This document shows positions 17,195 through 26,103 of a stretch of DNA of 64,000 nucleotides, in pieces. Position 1 is the first letter of the stretch; the number at the start of each line of letters is the position of its first letter. The stretch is taken from contig NZ_SODU01000002.1 of NCBI RefSeq assembly GCF_004366075.1, positions 884,647 through 948,646 of the forward strand. The letters are read 5' to 3'. Position numbers and translations under genes: made by a program. This DNA is from Kribbella pratensis. Lineage in GTDB: Bacteria; Actinomycetota; Actinomycetes; Propionibacteriales; Kribbellaceae. The notes below the pieces were generated by a model. It saw only the letters and a program-made list of their open reading frames with translations. It searched no databases and was not told the DNA's origin.

Positions 17195-17802
17195 CGTCCC
17201 GCATCGCGCCATCCGCCGACGTCGACGACAGCGCCCAGATCGGCGACGGGTCGTCGGTCTGGCACCTGGCCCAGATCCGCGAGAACGCGGTCCTCGGCAA
17301 GAACTGCATCGTCGGCCGCGGTGCCTACGTCGGGACCGGGGTCCGGATGGGCGACAACTGCAAGATCCAGAACTACGCCCTGGTGTACGAGCCCGCGTCC
17401 CTCGAGGACGGCGTGTTCATCGGCCCGGCGGTGGTGCTCACCAACGACTACTTCCCGCGCGCGGTGAACCCGGACGGTACGCCGAAGAGCGGGCACGACT
17501 GGGAACCGGTCGGGGTGACGATGAAGGAAGGCTGCTCGCTCGGTGCGCGCAGCGTGTGCGTGGCCCCGGTCACCATTGGCCGCTGGGCGACCGTCGCCGC
17601 GGGTGCGGTGGTGACCAAGGACGTGCCAGACTTCGCGCTGGTCGCGGGGGTCCCGGCGCGCCGGCTCAAGTGGGTCGGCAAGGCCGGGGTTCCGCTGCTC
17701 TCCGTCGGGGACGGCGAGTGGAAGTGCCCGAACACGGGCGAGATGTACATCGAAACCGACGGACGGCTGCGGCCGGCCGGTGAAGCAATGGAGGAGAACT
17801 GA
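17191..17802 (+). CDS. Left-handed beta-helix N-acetyltransferase (WbpD/WlbB-like)
   Basis: A 203-aa hexapeptide-repeat acetyltransferase: repeated I/V-G-x motifs (AQIGDGSSVWHLAQIRENAVLGKNC..., VRMGDNCKIQN), a loop with YFPRAVNPDG, and the late helix VPDFALVAGVPARR. The family includes WbpD and WlbB, which acetylate the 3-amino group of UDP-2-acetamido-3-amino-2,3-dideoxy-glucuronate using acetyl-CoA. The extra C-terminal stretch (VGDGEWKCPNTGEMY) is typical of this group. Flanked by the aminotransferase and dehydrogenase needed for the same sugar, so this role is well supported by context. Confidence 0.88.
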   Translation: MTSRIAPSADVDDSAQIGDGSSVWHLAQIRENAVLGKNCIVGRGAYVGTGVRMGDNCKIQNYALVYEPASLEDGVFIGPAVVLTNDYFPRAVNPDGTPKSGHDWEPVGVTMKEGCSLGARSVCVAPVTIGRWATVAAGAVVTKDVPDFALVAGVPARRLKWVGKAGVPLLSVGDGEWKCPNTGEMYIETDGRLRPAGEAMEEN

Positions 17803-18890
17803 TGGTGCAGCCGATTCCGGCCGCGAAGCCGATCATCGGGAAGGAGGAGCGCGAGGCTGTCGACCGTGTCATGCAGTCCGGCATGCTCGCCCAGGGTCCT
17901 GAGGTGGCGGCGTTCGAGCAGGAGTTCGGCGCAGCGCTGGTCTCCGGCCGGGCGTGCGTCGCGACGAACTCGGGCACGTCGGGTCTCCACCTCGGCCTGC
18001 TGGCCGCGGGCGTCGGACCGGGTGACGAGGTCATCGTCCCGTCCTTCACCTTCGCCGCGACCGCGAACAGCGTCGCGCTGACCGGTGCCACCCCGGTGTT
18101 CGTCGACATCGAGCCGACGTACTTCTGCCTGGACCCGGCCGCGGTCGAGGCCGCGATCACCGAGAAGACCAAGGCCGTCATGCCGGTGCACCTGTTCGGT
18201 CACCCGGCCAACATCACCGCGCTGCAGGCGATCGCCGACAAGCACGGCATCCAGATCTACGAGGACGCCGCGCAGGCCCACGGCGCCACCTGGAACGGCG
18301 CCCCGGTCGGTACGTTCGGTGAGTTCGCGATGTTCAGCCTCTACCCGACCAAGAACATGACGTCCGGTGAGGGCGGCATGAACTCGGTCGCGAACGCCGA
18401 CCTTGAGCGCCGGATGCGGCTGTTCCGCAACCAGGGCATGCTCAAGCAGTACGAGAACGAGGTCGTCGGCCTGAACAACCGGATGACCGACCTGCACGCC
18501 GCCATCGGCCGTGTGCAGCTGACCAAGGTCGGCGGCTGGACCAAGCAGCGGCAGGAGAACGCGGCCTTCCTGGACGCGAACCTGCAGGGTGTCGCCGTTC
18601 CGGCGGTCGCCGACGAGGCGACCCACGTGTACCACCAGTACACGATCCGCGTGACCGAGGACCGTGACGGTTTCGCGAACGCGCTGCGGACCGAGTACGG
18701 CGTCGGCTGCGGCGTGTACTACCCGATCCCGAACCACCGGCTCCCGTCGTTCCAGCGTGAGCTGGACCTGCCGGAGACCGAGAAGGCCGCGGCCGAGGTG
18801 CTCTCGCTGCCGGTCCACCCCTCGCTGTCCGAGGAAGACCTGAACCGGATCGTGGCCGCGGTGAACACCGTGGCGAAGGCGGGTGCGTGA
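17802..18890 (+). CDS. DegT/DnrJ/EryC1/StrS sugar aminotransferase (WbpE-like)
   Basis: PLP-dependent aminotransferase of 362 aa, expected to put an amino group at C3 of UDP-3-keto-GlcNAcA with glutamate as donor. It shows ATNSGTSGLHLGLLA (phosphate binding), VPSFTFAATANSV, YEDAAQAHGATWNG and the PLP lysine K184 in SLYPTKNMTSGEGG. The end has YYPIPNHRLPSFQ, as in WbpE/WlbC. The ATG at 17802 overlaps the acetyltransferase stop by one base, and GAGGAG precedes it. Confidence 0.93.
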   Translation: MVQPIPAAKPIIGKEEREAVDRVMQSGMLAQGPEVAAFEQEFGAALVSGRACVATNSGTSGLHLGLLAAGVGPGDEVIVPSFTFAATANSVALTGATPVFVDIEPTYFCLDPAAVEAAITEKTKAVMPVHLFGHPANITALQAIADKHGIQIYEDAAQAHGATWNGAPVGTFGEFAMFSLYPTKNMTSGEGGMNSVANADLERRMRLFRNQGMLKQYENEVVGLNNRMTDLHAAIGRVQLTKVGGWTKQRQENAAFLDANLQGVAVPAVADEATHVYHQYTIRVTEDRDGFANALRTEYGVGCGVYYPIPNHRLPSFQRELDLPETEKAAAEVLSLPVHPSLSEEDLNRIVAAVNTVAKAGA

Positions 18891-18891
18891 G

Positions 18892-19893
18892 ATGGCGAAC
18901 CTGCGTGCGGGCCTGATCGGCCTGGGCATGATGGGCCGGCACCACGCCCGGGTCCTGGCGTCCCTCGAGGGCGTCGACCTGGTCGCGGTCGCCGACCCGG
19001 GTGGTGACAAGTTCGGTGTCGCCGGCGGTCGTCCGGTGCACGAGAACATCGAGCAGCTGATCGGCGAGAGGCTCGACTACTGCATGGTCGCGGTGCCGAC
19101 GCAGTACCACGCCGAGATCGCGAAGGCGCTGGCCGAGGCCGGCGTGCACGCGATGATCGAGAAGCCGCTGGCCGGCTCCTCGGCCGAGGCGACCGAGATC
19201 GCGAAGGCGTTCGAGGCGGCCGGTCTGGTCGGCGCGGTCGGCCACATCGAGCGGTACAACCCGGCGCTGCAGGCGCTGCGGGTGCGGCTGGAGGCCGGCG
19301 AGCTGGGCGACATCTACCAGATCACCACCCGCCGTCAGGGCCCGTTCCCGTCCCGGATCGCCGACGTCGGCGTGGTGCTCGACCTGGCCACCCACGACAT
19401 CGACCTGACGGCCTGGGTGACCCAGTCGCCGTTCGTCTCGGTGTCCGCGCAGAGCGCGCACAAGTCGGGCCGGCAGTTCGAGGACCTGATCGCGGTGACC
19501 GGCAAGCTGGCCGACGGCACCGTCACCAGCCACCTGGTCAACTGGCTGTCCCCGATGAAGGAGCGGCTCACCGTCGTCACGGGCGAGAAGGGCGCGTTCA
19601 TCGCCGACACCCTGCTGGCCGACCTGACCTTCCACTCCAACGGCACGGTCGCCACCGCGTGGGACGACGTCGCGCACTTCCGCGGTGTCAGCGAGGGCGA
19701 CATGATCCGCTACGCGATCAGCAAGCCGGAGCCGCTGCGCACCGAGCACGAGGCGTTCCGCGACGCGGTGCTCGGCAAGGAGGCGGACATCGTCACGCTG
19801 CAGCAGGGTCTGCAGACCGTGAAGGTCGCGGAAGCCGTTCTGCAGTCGGCTGCCGAGGACCGAACTGTCAAGGTCGCCGGGGAGTCCCAGTAA
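18892..19893 (+). CDS. Gfo/Idh/MocA-family oxidoreductase (WbpB-like)
   Basis: NAD-dependent sugar dehydrogenase of 333 aa. The N-terminal Rossmann fold has LIGLGMMGRHHARVL; then VPTQYHAEIAKALAEAGVHAMIEKPLAGS (the EKP motif) and a C-terminal alpha/beta domain with VGHIERYNPALQ and DLATHDIDLTAW, whose H/D residues match the catalytic pair of the family. In this setting it should oxidise C3 of UDP-GlcNAcA, feeding the aminotransferase just upstream. I chose ATG 18892 directly after the previous stop; GTG 18883 is in frame. Confidence 0.9.
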   Translation: MANLRAGLIGLGMMGRHHARVLASLEGVDLVAVADPGGDKFGVAGGRPVHENIEQLIGERLDYCMVAVPTQYHAEIAKALAEAGVHAMIEKPLAGSSAEATEIAKAFEAAGLVGAVGHIERYNPALQALRVRLEAGELGDIYQITTRRQGPFPSRIADVGVVLDLATHDIDLTAWVTQSPFVSVSAQSAHKSGRQFEDLIAVTGKLADGTVTSHLVNWLSPMKERLTVVTGEKGAFIADTLLADLTFHSNGTVATAWDDVAHFRGVSEGDMIRYAISKPEPLRTEHEAFRDAVLGKEADIVTLQQGLQTVKVAEAVLQSAAEDRTVKVAGESQ

Positions 19894-19895
19894 CC

Positions 19896-20948
19896 ATGAA
19901 GGTTCTGAGCGTTGTCGGGGCGCGCCCGCAGTTCGTGAAGCTGGCGCCGGTGGCGGAGGCTTTTGCCGCTACCGAGCACCAGCACGTGATCGTGCACACC
20001 GGGCAGCACTACGACAAGAACATGTCCGACGTGTTCTTCGCCGACCTGCGGATCCCGGCCCCGGACGTCCACCTGGGCGTCGGGTCCGGCAGCCACGGTG
20101 TCCAGACCGGCGCGATGCTGGCCGCGATGGACGCCGTACTGGACGAGCACAAGCCGGACTGGGTGCTGGTGTACGGCGACACGAACTCGACACTCGCCGG
20201 CACGCTGTCCGCGGTGAAGATGCACCTGCCGGTGGCGCACCTCGAGGCCGGGCTGCGTTCGTTCAACCGGCTGATGCCGGAGGAGCACAACCGGGTGCTC
20301 ACGGACCACGCGGCGGACCTGCTGCTGGCCCCGACCCAGGTGGCGATGGACCACCTGGCGAACGAGGGTCTGAAGGACAGGTCGCGGCTGGTCGGCGACG
20401 TGATGACCGACGTGTGCTTCCGGGTCCGCGACGCGGTCAAGGACAACGACCTCGACCTGCCGTTCAAGCGCGGTGAGTACGTCGTGTCGACCATCCACCG
20501 GGCCGAGAACACCGACGACCCGGAGCGGCTGGCCGCGATCGTCGACGGTCTCGGCGCGGCCGGTACGCCGGTCCTGCTGCTGGCCCACCCGCGGCTCGTC
20601 GCGAAGTGCGCGGAGCACGGCATCAAGCTGGAGCGTCCGGACGGTTCGCTGCACGTCCGGGAGCCGCTGGCGTACCCGGAGATGGTCGCGGCCGTCCTCG
20701 GTTCGGCCGGCGTCGTGACCGACTCCGGCGGTCTCCAGAAGGAGGCCTTCCTGCTCGGCCGGGTGTGCACCACGCTGCGCACCGAGACCGAGTGGGTCGA
20801 GACGCTGGACGACGGATGGAACGTGTTGACATCCGACGTGAGTAAGCTTCCCGAGTTGGCTGCCCGGCCGACGCCCACGGGGGACCGCCCGATGCCGTAC
20901 GGCGACGGCCACGCTGCAGAGCGTGTCGTTTCCACTCTCGCGGAGTAA
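19896..20948 (+). CDS. UDP-N-acetylglucosamine 2-epimerase family (WecB/WbpI-like)
   Basis: A 350-aa GT-B-like epimerase. The opening VVGARPQFVKLAPVAEAF, the GQHYDKNMSD motif, VYGDTNSTLAGTLSAVK, HLEAGLRSFNRLMPEEHNR and TDSGGLQKEAFLLG are family hallmarks. In a cluster with WbpA/B/E/D-like enzymes the most likely reaction is 2-epimerisation of UDP-GlcNAc3NAcA to UDP-ManNAc3NAcA (WbpI role), rather than UDP-GlcNAc to UDP-ManNAc (WecB). Sequence alone does not settle this. The ATG is two bases after the previous stop. Confidence 0.92.
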   Translation: MKVLSVVGARPQFVKLAPVAEAFAATEHQHVIVHTGQHYDKNMSDVFFADLRIPAPDVHLGVGSGSHGVQTGAMLAAMDAVLDEHKPDWVLVYGDTNSTLAGTLSAVKMHLPVAHLEAGLRSFNRLMPEEHNRVLTDHAADLLLAPTQVAMDHLANEGLKDRSRLVGDVMTDVCFRVRDAVKDNDLDLPFKRGEYVVSTIHRAENTDDPERLAAIVDGLGAAGTPVLLLAHPRLVAKCAEHGIKLERPDGSLHVREPLAYPEMVAAVLGSAGVVTDSGGLQKEAFLLGRVCTTLRTETEWVETLDDGWNVLTSDVSKLPELAARPTPTGDRPMPYGDGHAAERVVSTLAE

Positions 20949-20952
20949 CTAC

Positions 20953-22155
20953 ATGACGAAGGCCGCCGAAGAGAACCAGACGACGCCGACCCAGGAAGCC
21001 CCGGGGTCGGCCGCTGTCGCGACCCAACCTCCCGGCGCGCCAATCAGTACGACCCCTGCCGACGCGGTCCCACCGCGTCCCGGCGGGAGGTTGCCACGAG
21101 TCGAGTCGCTCACCGGTTTGCGCTGGTGGGCGGCCTTCTTCGTGTTCTGCCACCACATGACGAACCTGGCGCCGCTGCCGGTCTACGACTTCCTGAAGTA
21201 CGGCACCTCCGGCGTCACGTTCTTCTTCGTGCTGTCCGGTTTCGTGCTGACCTGGTCGGCGCAGCCGGGGACGAAGATCCGGACGTTCTACCGGCGCCGG
21301 TTCGCGCGGATCTTCCCGCTGTACTTCCTCACGCTGATCGCGGCGATCTTCGTCTTCTACCGGTTCGAGCCGCCGGCCGGGATGTCGTGGATCAAGCCGG
21401 TCTCGTACGGCGTGCTGCTGGCGTCGGCGTTCCTGGTGCAGGGCTGGTCGAACAACGCGACCATCCTGTACGGCGGTAACCCGGCGGGCTGGACGCTGTC
21501 GGTCGAGGCGTTCTTCTACGCGTACTTCCCGTTCGTCTGGCGGGCTACGCAGCGGCTGAAGACGGCCGGCGGCCTGATCCTGTGCGTCTCGGTGCTCGTG
21601 CTCGGCGGGGCGTACCGCCTGGCGCTGTTCCACTACAAGGCCGACGTACCGGTGCTGCCGCAGCCGGTGCTGCACTCGGTGGCGTTCCTGTTCGGTGTCG
21701 GCCTGGCGATCTCGCTGCGGTCCGGCTGGAAGCCGCGGATCCCGGTGTGGTTCGCGTTCCTGGTCACCGGCGGCGGGCTGTACCTGCTCTGGTACTCCGG
21801 CTCGCACCCGACCGAGGTCCCCGGCGCGGTGACGATGGGCCTGTGCCAGAAGGAGGTCCTCACCTTCCTGTACGGCTTCCTGATCCTCGCGGTCGCCGCC
21901 CGCGACACCCGCGGCGGCCGGTCCGTGCTGCGCAGCAAGCCGATGGTGGCGCTGGGCCAGTGGTCGTACGCCTTCTACCTGGTGCACGCCACGATCCTGT
22001 ACGCGATCAAGGAGTACCACGGTGTCGCCGGCCCGATCGGCTGGTCCAACCTGACCTGGTACGCCGGTGTCCTGGTCATCTCGATCTTCGCCTCGTGGCT
22101 GCTCTACAAGTTCGTCGAGCACCCGCTGGAACGGAAGCTCCGAGGCCCCCGATGA
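20953..22155 (+). CDS. Acyltransferase 3 family membrane protein (OafA/YrhL-like)
   Basis: A 400-aa polytopic membrane protein. After a hydrophilic Pro/Thr-rich N-terminus (about 50 residues) comes RVESLTGLRWWAAFFVFCHH, the diagnostic first helix with its R and H catalytic-type residues, then about ten helices, including FFFVLSGFVLTW and GNPAGWTLSVEAFFYAYFP. Such enzymes O-acylate surface glycans. It lies between the epimerase and the dehydrogenase of the amino-uronate pathway and so presumably decorates the same polymer. Confidence 0.9.
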   Translation: MTKAAEENQTTPTQEAPGSAAVATQPPGAPISTTPADAVPPRPGGRLPRVESLTGLRWWAAFFVFCHHMTNLAPLPVYDFLKYGTSGVTFFFVLSGFVLTWSAQPGTKIRTFYRRRFARIFPLYFLTLIAAIFVFYRFEPPAGMSWIKPVSYGVLLASAFLVQGWSNNATILYGGNPAGWTLSVEAFFYAYFPFVWRATQRLKTAGGLILCVSVLVLGGAYRLALFHYKADVPVLPQPVLHSVAFLFGVGLAISLRSGWKPRIPVWFAFLVTGGGLYLLWYSGSHPTEVPGAVTMGLCQKEVLTFLYGFLILAVAARDTRGGRSVLRSKPMVALGQWSYAFYLVHATILYAIKEYHGVAGPIGWSNLTWYAGVLVISIFASWLLYKFVEHPLERKLRGPR

Positions 22156-22180
22156 AGAATCACTACCTAGTGGAGTTCCT

Positions 22181-23482
22181 GTGCGTGTCAGTGTTGTTGC
22201 CTTAGGCAAGATCGGACTGCCGTTGGCCGTCCAGTTCGCGGCCAAGGGCCATCAGGTCGTCGGCGTCGACATCAACGAGAAGTTCGTCGAGCTGGTGAAC
22301 GCCGGCCAGGAGCCGTTCCCGGGTGAGGCCCACCTGCAGGAGCTGCTCAGCGAGACCGTGGCCGACGGCCGCCTGCGGGCGACCACGGACTACGCGGACG
22401 CGATCCCGAACAGCGACGCGGTCGTCGTGGTCGTGCCGCTGTTCGTGGACGAGCAGACCGGTCAGCCCGAGTTCGGCTGGATGGAGAACGCGACCCGTTC
22501 CCTGGCCGAGCACCTGACGCCCGGCACGCTGGTCAGCTACGAGACCACGCTCCCGGTCGGCACCACCCGGAACCGGTGGAAGCCGATGCTCGAGGAGATC
22601 TCCGGCCTGACCGAGGGCACCGACTTCCACCTGGTGTTCTCGCCGGAGCGGGTGCTCACCGGCCGGGTCTTCGCGGACCTGCGCAAGTACCCGAAGCTGG
22701 TCGGCGGCCTGTCCGAGGAGGGCGCGAAGCGCGCCACCGCGTTCTACGAGGCCGTCCTGGACTTCGACGAGCGCCCGGACCTGGACCGCCCGAACGGCGT
22801 CTGGGACCTGGGCTCCGCGGAGGCGGCCGAGCTGGCGAAGCTGGCCGAGACCACCTACCGCGACGTGAACATCGGCCTGGCGAACCAGTTCGCCCGGTTC
22901 GCCGGCCAGAACGGCATCGACGTCCACGCCGTCATCGAGGCGTCGAACTCGCAGCCGTACAGCCACATCCACCGGCCGGGTATCGCGGTCGGCGGCCACT
23001 GCATCCCGGTCTACCCGCGGCTGTACCTGTACACGGACCCGGACGCCACCGTCGTCCGGGCCGCCCGCGAGGCGAACGCCGGTATGCCCGACTACACGAT
23101 CGGTCTGCTCGAGGGCGCCTTCGGTGACCTCAAGGGCGCCAAGGTCGTCGTGCTCGGCGCGTCGTACCGCGGTGGCGTCAAGGAGACCGCGTTCTCCGGG
23201 GTGTTCCCGGCCGTGGAGGCGTTGAAGGCGCGCGGCGCCGAGGTGTCCGTGCACGACCCGCTGTACACCGCCGAGGAGCTCCAGGGTCTCGGCTTCACGC
23301 CGTACACGCTGGGCGCGCCGGTGGACGCGGCGGTGCTGCAGGCGGACCACGCGGAGTACGCGCAGCTGAGCCCGGCCGACCTGCCGGGCGTGAAGGTGCT
23401 CGTCGACGGTCGCGACCGCACCGACCCGGCCAAGTGGGCGGGCGTGCGTCGGATTGTGATCGGAAGGTCGGTCAGCCAGTGA
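22181..23482 (+). CDS. Nucleotide-sugar 6-dehydrogenase (WbpA/UDP-GlcNAc dehydrogenase-like)
   Basis: Oxidises a UDP-hexose to the uronate in two NAD-dependent steps. In this cluster UDP-GlcNAc is the likely substrate. The 433-aa protein opens with VSVVALGKIGLPLAVQFAAKGH, has SYETTLPVGTT and HLVFSPERVLTGRV, and carries the catalytic cysteine C274 in GGHCIPVYP. The C-terminal domain contains VLGASYRGGVKET. GTG 22181 is supported by GGAG at 22171-22175. The stop overlaps the next GTG. It would catalyse the first step of the UDP-ManNAc3NAcA route, even though it lies last among the pathway genes. Confidence 0.94.
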   Translation: MRVSVVALGKIGLPLAVQFAAKGHQVVGVDINEKFVELVNAGQEPFPGEAHLQELLSETVADGRLRATTDYADAIPNSDAVVVVVPLFVDEQTGQPEFGWMENATRSLAEHLTPGTLVSYETTLPVGTTRNRWKPMLEEISGLTEGTDFHLVFSPERVLTGRVFADLRKYPKLVGGLSEEGAKRATAFYEAVLDFDERPDLDRPNGVWDLGSAEAAELAKLAETTYRDVNIGLANQFARFAGQNGIDVHAVIEASNSQPYSHIHRPGIAVGGHCIPVYPRLYLYTDPDATVVRAAREANAGMPDYTIGLLEGAFGDLKGAKVVVLGASYRGGVKETAFSGVFPAVEALKARGAEVSVHDPLYTAEELQGLGFTPYTLGAPVDAAVLQADHAEYAQLSPADLPGVKVLVDGRDRTDPAKWAGVRRIVIGRSVSQ

Positions 23483-26103
23483 CACATGCCGACCTGCGGG
23501 TCGTGATGATGGTCGCCAACGACGTCACCAACGACAGCCGGGTCCGCAAGGAGGCCGCAGCACTGGCCGAGACCGGAGCAGAGGTGACTGTGCTCGGGGT
23601 CTCGGCCAGCGGTCTGCCGTCGAGGGAGATGCTCGACGGAGCGCTGATCGTCCGGGTGGCAGTGCCTTTCACACTGCGTGAGGAACGGAAACGAAGCCGC
23701 ACGGCGCGCCGCAACTGGCGGCCGCCGTTGGTGGGGTACCGGTACCGAGCAACCTATGTGGCGCGCAGTCAGCGGATCGCGGCCGAGCTCAAGGAGCTCA
23801 AGGCGGACTCCGGGCACGCGATCGCGCGCGCCAAGGCGGGCCAGGGGAATCCGGTCAAGTTCAAGGCAGGCGTCGCCACCCGGCTGCTCCGGCGGGCGCG
23901 CTGGCAGGCCGCCGAGCGCGCCGCCTGGGTCCGCAAGGGCGTCGGCAACAAGGCGGACGGACCGTTCAAGTTCGGCTGGCGGGCGTACGACGGGGTCCTG
24001 CACCGGCTGCCCTGGCCGGCGCCGTGGCGCAAGCTGCACCCAGAGGCACTGGACCTCGAGATCGCGTTCGGCGACCTGATCGACCGCCTCGAGCCGGACG
24101 TGGTGCACGCCCACGACATGCACGTGATCGGGGTCGCGACCCGCGCCGCCGGTCGCGCCAAGCTGCGCGGCCGCACGCTGAAGGTCGTGTACGACGCGCA
24201 CGAGTATGTCGCCGGGCTCTCGCAGTACGGCGCCCGTACCCGACGTTCGATCGCGGCCTGGGCCAACCACGAGCGTGAGTACATCGGCGACGCGGACCGG
24301 GTGATCACCGTCAGCCCGGCTATCGCGACCCGGTTGCAGCGCGAGCACAACCTGCGGCACGAGCCGACCGTGGTGATGAACACGCCGAACCCTGCTGACG
24401 TGTCGGTCGAGGTGTCCGACATTCGCAGCCGGATCGGCCTGGCATCCGACGTACCGCTGCTCGTCTACAGCGGTGGGGTGACGCGAGCGCGTGGGATCCA
24501 CACCGCCGTACAGGCGCTGGTGGATCTGCCGGACGCGCACCTGGCCGTCGTGTGTGTGCCTGGCGTGGCGACGGACGCTGTCCGTGAGCTGCAGGCGCAG
24601 GCCGTGCAGTTGGAGGTGCAGGACCGCCTGCACTGCCTGGACCCGGTGAAGCCGGACGAGGTGGTCGCGTTCCTGCGGACCGCCGACATCGGGCTGATCC
24701 CGATCCTGCGCTACCCGAGCCACGAGATGGCGCTGCCGAACAAGCTGTTCGAGTACGCCTTCGCGGGGCTGCCGGTGGTGGTCAGCGACATGCCGAGCAT
24801 GAAGGAGTTCGTCGATCGCACCAAGATCGGCGAGGTGTTCACCGCGGCCGACGCGCATGACCTGGCGTCGAAGGTCCGCACGGTCCTCGGTGACCTGGAC
24901 AGCTACCGCGAGCGGGTTGCGGATCCGGCGTACCAGCAAGAGGTGTCCTGGGCCGGGCAGGCGACCAAGCTCCGTGAGCTGTACAGCGAGCTGACCGGGC
25001 AGCAGCTCGACGTCACGCGGCCGGGCGGCAAGGCGCGCAAGACCGGGCGGCACCTGCTGCTGGGGCCGGTCAACAGCGCCGGTCAGGCGTGGTTGTGGGC
25101 GACTGCGCTCGAGCGTGAGGTGCCGGACGTCAAGGCGGAGTCGCTCACGACGGGCAGCGGCGCGTTCGACTTCCGCGTGCACCGCACTGGCACGTACCGC
25201 CAGTACCGGTCCGATCTGCGCTGGCAGCTGGAGCTGACGGCGTACGCGTTGCGTGAGGTCACCCACGTGCTGTTCGAGGCGGGCCGGCCGATGTTCGGTC
25301 AGCAGCGCGGGCAGATGTGGACGACCGACGTACCGATGCTCGACCAGGCCGGGATCAAGCACGGTCTGGTGTTCCACGGGTCTGAGATCCGCGACCCCGC
25401 GCAGCACCGCGAGCGGTACCGGTACTCGCCGTTCCGCAACCCGGACGACGAGCTGACGGTGCGTCTGCAGGCCGCGAACAACCTGATGCGCCACCACCTC
25501 GAGGGCTACAAGGGACCGGTGTTCGTCACCACGCCGGACCTGCTGGAGTTCGTCGACAACGGCATCTGGCTGCCGCTCGCGGTCGACGTCGACAGCTTCG
25601 TGTCGACGCAGCCGGTGCTCGAGCGGGAGGTCCCGGTGGTGCTGCACGCGCCGTCGGCCTCCGCCTTGAAGGGTTCCGCGTACGTCGACCCCGTGCTGAC
25701 GGACCTGGATGCACGCGGCCTGATCAAGTACAACCGGGTCCAGGGCGTGCCGCACGCGGAGCTCGCCGAGATGGTGAAGAGCGCCGACATCGTGGTCGAC
25801 CAACTGCTGCTCGGTTCGTACGGCGTGTTCGCCTGCGAGGCGATGGCGGCCGGCCGGGTCACCGTCGGGCACATCGCGGACCCGGTCCGGGACCTGCTGC
25901 CGACCGACCTGCCGATCGCCGAGGCGAACCCGGACGACCTGGCGGAAGTGATCGAGCGGCTGGTCGCCGAGCGTGACACGGCCCGCAAGATCGCCGACGC
26001 GGGACCGTCGTTCGTGCGTGACCTGCACGACGGGCGGAAGTCGGTCGCGGAACTGCTGCCGTTCCTCAACAACGAACTGGTGTCCGAGGACGAGAGCGAG
26101 TAA
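23479..26103 (+). CDS. Bimodular glycosyltransferase (two GT-B units in one chain)
   Basis: An 874-aa protein. The first unit, residues 1 to about 510, is GT4-like: LRVVMMVANDVTNDSRVRKEAAALAE, VVYDAHEYVAGLSQYG, LVYSGGVTRARGIHT and LPNKLFEYAFAGLPVVVSDMP. It has an unusual insertion between the first strand and DVVHAHD (about residues 70-195), rich in Lys/Arg. The second unit, about residues 520-874, begins at GRHLLLGPVNSAGQ and parallels the separate 397-aa transferase of this operon. The fusion may add two sugars in turn. GTG 23479 overlaps the previous stop (GTGA). Confidence 0.85.
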   Translation: MTHADLRVVMMVANDVTNDSRVRKEAAALAETGAEVTVLGVSASGLPSREMLDGALIVRVAVPFTLREERKRSRTARRNWRPPLVGYRYRATYVARSQRIAAELKELKADSGHAIARAKAGQGNPVKFKAGVATRLLRRARWQAAERAAWVRKGVGNKADGPFKFGWRAYDGVLHRLPWPAPWRKLHPEALDLEIAFGDLIDRLEPDVVHAHDMHVIGVATRAAGRAKLRGRTLKVVYDAHEYVAGLSQYGARTRRSIAAWANHEREYIGDADRVITVSPAIATRLQREHNLRHEPTVVMNTPNPADVSVEVSDIRSRIGLASDVPLLVYSGGVTRARGIHTAVQALVDLPDAHLAVVCVPGVATDAVRELQAQAVQLEVQDRLHCLDPVKPDEVVAFLRTADIGLIPILRYPSHEMALPNKLFEYAFAGLPVVVSDMPSMKEFVDRTKIGEVFTAADAHDLASKVRTVLGDLDSYRERVADPAYQQEVSWAGQATKLRELYSELTGQQLDVTRPGGKARKTGRHLLLGPVNSAGQAWLWATALEREVPDVKAESLTTGSGAFDFRVHRTGTYRQYRSDLRWQLELTAYALREVTHVLFEAGRPMFGQQRGQMWTTDVPMLDQAGIKHGLVFHGSEIRDPAQHRERYRYSPFRNPDDELTVRLQAANNLMRHHLEGYKGPVFVTTPDLLEFVDNGIWLPLAVDVDSFVSTQPVLEREVPVVLHAPSASALKGSAYVDPVLTDLDARGLIKYNRVQGVPHAELAEMVKSADIVVDQLLLGSYGVFACEAMAAGRVTVGHIADPVRDLLPTDLPIAEANPDDLAEVIERLVAERDTARKIADAGPSFVRDLHDGRKSVAELLPFLNNELVSEDESE

